A DNA stretch of 6,013 bases from Candidatus Heimdallarchaeota archaeon (lineage in GTDB: Archaea; Asgardarchaeota; Heimdallarchaeia; Heimdallarchaeales; Kariarchaeaceae): positions 1-6,013 of the forward strand of contig JACZSS010000199.1 in NCBI GenBank assembly GCA_022574115.1. Direction: 5' to 3'. The stretch's first letter is position 1; the number at the start of each line of letters is the position of its first letter. Of the stretch, positions 5,001 through 6,013 are shown in pieces. The position numbers and the translations under genes were made by a program. Below the pieces are notes generated by a model, which made no database searches, had not been told where the DNA came from, and worked only from the letters and a program-made list of their open reading frames with translations.

Positions 5001-6013
5001 AATCCAAATGTCCGTCTTGATTGATATCTGCAAAATCAAGGTCCAGCAACCACGACCTCGGACTAATATTATCGTAGATGAGGGCGCCATCCGCTCCGTT
5101 CAATAAATACATGTTACTATCCCGAGATCCAACTAATATGTCTAAAACCCCATCAGACGTTACATCAGCAGCCGTCATTGCAGTTATCATCAACGGTGAT
5201 ATATCTCCCCGAAACATGGTTTGACCGTTGCTTCCGTCCATAAAATATACATTTTCTGCACCAACTGCAAAATCTGGGATATCATCTCCGTTAAAATCAT
5301 CGGAAATTATATTGTCAACACTTTCTAATGGGTCCGAATTGCTAAATAACAGGTCTCCAGTTGTCGCATTAAGGAAATAAACGTTAGACTCCAGTGTTCC
5401 TAAAACAATTGTAAATGTGTTGTTGATTTCATTGTGTCCAACAAAAATTGACTCACTGATATTTTCTGAGATTTGTTTTGTGTAGACTATATCCCCGGTA
5501 CTTCCATCTAGAAGATAAACTCGACCTTCATAATCTCCCACAACAACATCAGTAATTCCGTCACCGGAAATGTCTGCAGCAGCAATTGTCTGCCCCCAAT
5601 TATCCAAAACCGTATTATAAAGAGTTAGACCAGTGGCTCCATCGATAAATATTACTCGCCCATTGACCCAATCCCAGGTCGAGACAACTACATCGATTAT
5701 TTCGTCTCCTGTAATATTTGCCAAAGTAATATCCTGGATCCAATCTGGGGCATCATTGTTGGAATACAAAAGCAGTCCATTTGCTCCGTTAATAAAAGAG
5801 ACCGTGAAATTTGAAAAAATAACAACATCGGTAATTCCATCTCCATTAAAATCTGAAGTTTTCATATCGCTGACAAACAATGGATCTACGGTATGAGAAT
5901 ACAGGATATCGTTGTTTAATCCATTAACGAAGTACACGGTTCCATCATTTGCCGAAACTGCATAATCAGGGATTGTATCGTTATTAAAATCTGCAATTTC
6001 TAATGAATGGAGT
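2029..6013 (-). CDS. Giant FG-GAP/beta-propeller surface protein with C-terminal 7-TM bundle (5' partial)
   Basis: The frame is open through the right edge, so the start and any signal peptide lie outside. The GTG at 5937 is internal, because the 25 codons before it encode another repeat (ADFNNDTIPDYAVSANDGTV). Of 1327 visible residues, ~1-355 form FG-GAP/VCBS-like blades, and ~356-505 are beta-rich and Ig-like. A second propeller with seven calcium loops covers ~506-825, followed by two further Ig-like stretches at ~826-1050. About seven membrane helices follow, near 1058-1081, 1094-1117, 1120-1148, 1161-1181, 1207-1229, 1271-1293 and 1295-1315. Each blade has a calcium loop of the DFNGDGITD type, followed by a strand-turn of the VYLLDGSTGDIVY type. 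Basic loops after helices 1 and 3 (SKMKGMKTGVSK, RILYNRVMNEVSGLR) imply N-outside, C-inside. About 20 N-X-S/T sequons all precede helix 1. By family knowledge such propellers mediate adhesion or ligand binding; the ligand and partners are unknown. The gene ends in tandem TAG codons, with no clear terminator after it. Confidence 0.9.
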   Translation of the reverse strand, partial: LHSLEIADFNNDTIPDYAVSANDGTVYFVNGLNNDILYSHTVDPLFVSDMKTSDFNGDGITDVVIFSNFTVSFINGANGLLLYSNNDAPDWIQDITLANITGDEIIDVVVSTWDWVNGRVIFIDGATGLTLYNTVLDNWGQTIAAADISGDGITDVVVGDYEGRVYLLDGSTGDIVYTKQISENISESIFVGHNEINNTFTIVLGTLESNVYFLNATTGDLLFSNSDPLESVDNIISDDFNGDDIPDFAVGAENVYFMDGSNGQTMFRGDISPLMITAMTAADVTSDGVLDILVGSRDSNMYLLNGADGALIYDNISPRSWLLDLDFADINQDGHLDFIVTSGSELYIIERDTYDPIVTSLLLPQVRTSDSTMKFTLNYDEPNLDHLEILYYYKEEIQKADLIQEEEGNYSVFSISSFKESNLKLWININDTWGSSNQYFNSTQPYELAIFTNQVQDLNISESGVRIVYEANLTLDAYVDFIILLDDDSIKFVDGETNQFLPQNLDFKDGIGGSAVADFNLDGITDLVISETSIDRSIHFIDGSIGEVMYSNVDGFWGYDQLKVVDFNLDSVPDLIGIENGDVHFIDGTNGISIFEYNVETIWDVYIGHLNDDSYPDVIAVTADKDLIYLDGQTGEPFLTISNCDMVTDIYLYDVNNDQITDFVCPNSNGSILVMDGNDGEILLNISDHDSSVYEIIFHDFTGDGRIDILSTAADNLLRIHDSLTGEEFFRLEIDEVSSPLSSHRITVQDYDFDGFDDIILSKFDWTGIYLIDGHTLKVQDIIKLPENQIATEISVSDGNKDGIATFTFGTTQGNLISVQSLHPFLSIGFNLTYPTQFNQGDRVELSILPHDRFNNSITFDDFSLVVKKADDDTFISLRGNQINEIEIFFNFTTENWLIGEWSIYPLITSKDYHDLTLTDYQDWSGRFLPMNKISVLGMSSSEIRLSSSNAVFNPEASVLNNVKEGNNISVDVLLKDSFSHFLDGSEINLTVSFNGLNYSGIISEPSNYLVTIPTNRLDHGIYDLQVYFSGTHLIASSSVLQVEIVPNFLDITITEDLLTLIFIYSFFYFMPITLFSKLIYSKMKGMKTGVSKVLLSVMFLDIAYLTATLYFSWLFYSTDILVSFFLITIAFGELIVLYFFLFFRILYNRVMNEVSGLRSWLSVSFLLLPVAGLLFTLLSLSGEIQWFSYYLAQEHITFFTVEIPKIYWDIGVIGFSTGFLTLIINEIYENHQDVKHLRVLNEEISKGYYPKQPDKLLEAKTEISLGDFKSLLKTFLIWYALILYTLFNTFQAFSLLPLLAALLIPALLSIVLVFRPPFLKMIGALF
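2068..2841 (-). other. Region encoding the C-terminal 7-helix membrane domain
   Basis: Seven hydrophobic stretches of 20-29 residues occur with short outside loops (YSTDI between helices 2 and 3; about 25 residues between 4 and 5; almost none between 6 and 7). The inside loops are longer and basic, with a ~40-residue charged segment between helices 5 and 6 (NEIYENHQDVKHLRVLNEEI and following). No sequons and no cysteines occur here. The domain is not recognised as any named family by eye; it could be an anchor, a sensor or a transport-associated domain. Confidence 0.7.
3544..4494 (-). repeat. Second beta-propeller block: seven calcium-loop repeats
   Basis: Calcium-loop motifs start at visible residues 518 (DFNLDGITD), 566 (DFNLDSVPD), 609 (HLNDDSYPD), 654 (DVNNDQITD), 700 (DFTGDGRID), 750 (DYDFDGFDD) and 798 (DGNKDGIAT), steps of 43-50. 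A lone outer half-blade (DDSIKFVDGETNQFL, ~485-500) precedes the first loop, and the last loop is degenerate. This pattern suggests a seven-bladed propeller closed by pairing its two ends. The fourth blade holds the only two cysteines seen in the protein. Confidence 0.8.
4957..6012 (-). repeat. First beta-propeller block: ~45-residue FG-GAP/VCBS-type repeats
   Basis: Eight blades are visible and more may lie outside the window. Calcium-loop motifs start at visible residues 8 (DFNNDTIPD), 54 (DFNGDGITD), 99 (NITGDEIID), 147 (DISGDGITD), 239 (DFNGDDIPD), 283 (DVTSDGVLD) and 329 (DINQDGHLD), a step of 44-48 residues. The step from 147 to 239 is double: the blade between them has lost its loop (VGHNEINNTFTIVLG) but keeps the NVYFLNATTGDLLFS half. 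Loop aspartates fit calcium binding as in integrin alpha FG-GAP repeats. Confidence 0.85.

Noticed and set aside
5555..5569. TTCCGTCACCGGAA inside the propeller gene, resembling the operator
   Set aside because: The spacer is two bases shorter than in the three promoter copies, and the bases encode a calcium-loop repeat, which explains them.
1..6013. CRISPR array, insertion sequence, or attachment sites
   Set aside because: No regularly spaced identical repeats with unique spacers, no terminal inverted repeats flanking a transposase, and no tRNA gene were found. The ~45-residue periodicity in 3544-6012 is protein-level repeat structure.

Overview
The window most likely comes from an archaeal genome. 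The divergent promoters carry TATA-like boxes, with TTTAAATA at 615-622 the clearest. One gene has a Shine-Dalgarno start and the gene opposite appears leaderless or nearly so. The largest gene encodes a sequon-rich, FG-GAP/beta-propeller cell-surface protein of a style common in mesophilic archaea. Base composition is moderately AT-rich, and an Asgard or other uncultivated archaeal lineage would fit. The lineage is an inference from style, because no marker gene is present.

Layout. At 30-515 (minus) there is a small winged-helix transcriptional regulator. It is divergent from a CPBP/CAAX-type intramembrane metalloprotease gene at 694-1596 (plus). The 178-bp region between them holds three copies of the same 16-bp dyad, TTCC-N8-GGAA, at 553-568, 596-611 and 647-662. 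Each is placed against a predicted promoter element: two touch the predicted TATA/BRE regions of the two divergent promoters and one covers the predicted start of the protease transcript. This looks like a compact, autoregulated regulator-protease switch.

After the protease come two tandem hairpins (1603-1634 and 1641-1663), then a gap of about 365 bp with no convincing gene. Its middle (about 1681-1920) is about 48% G+C, which is odd for an intergenic stretch next to genes sampled in the high 30s to mid 40s. It may be a decayed gene or a structured RNA.

From 2029 to the right edge (minus) runs one very large gene, open at its 5' end. The visible 1327 residues contain two calcium-loop beta-propeller blocks, each followed by a beta-rich Ig-like stretch, and a C-terminal bundle of about seven membrane helices. 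By the positive-inside rule the large N-terminal part lies outside the cell, making this a receptor- or adhesin-like surface protein. It converges with the protease gene, and nothing in the sequence ties the two functionally.
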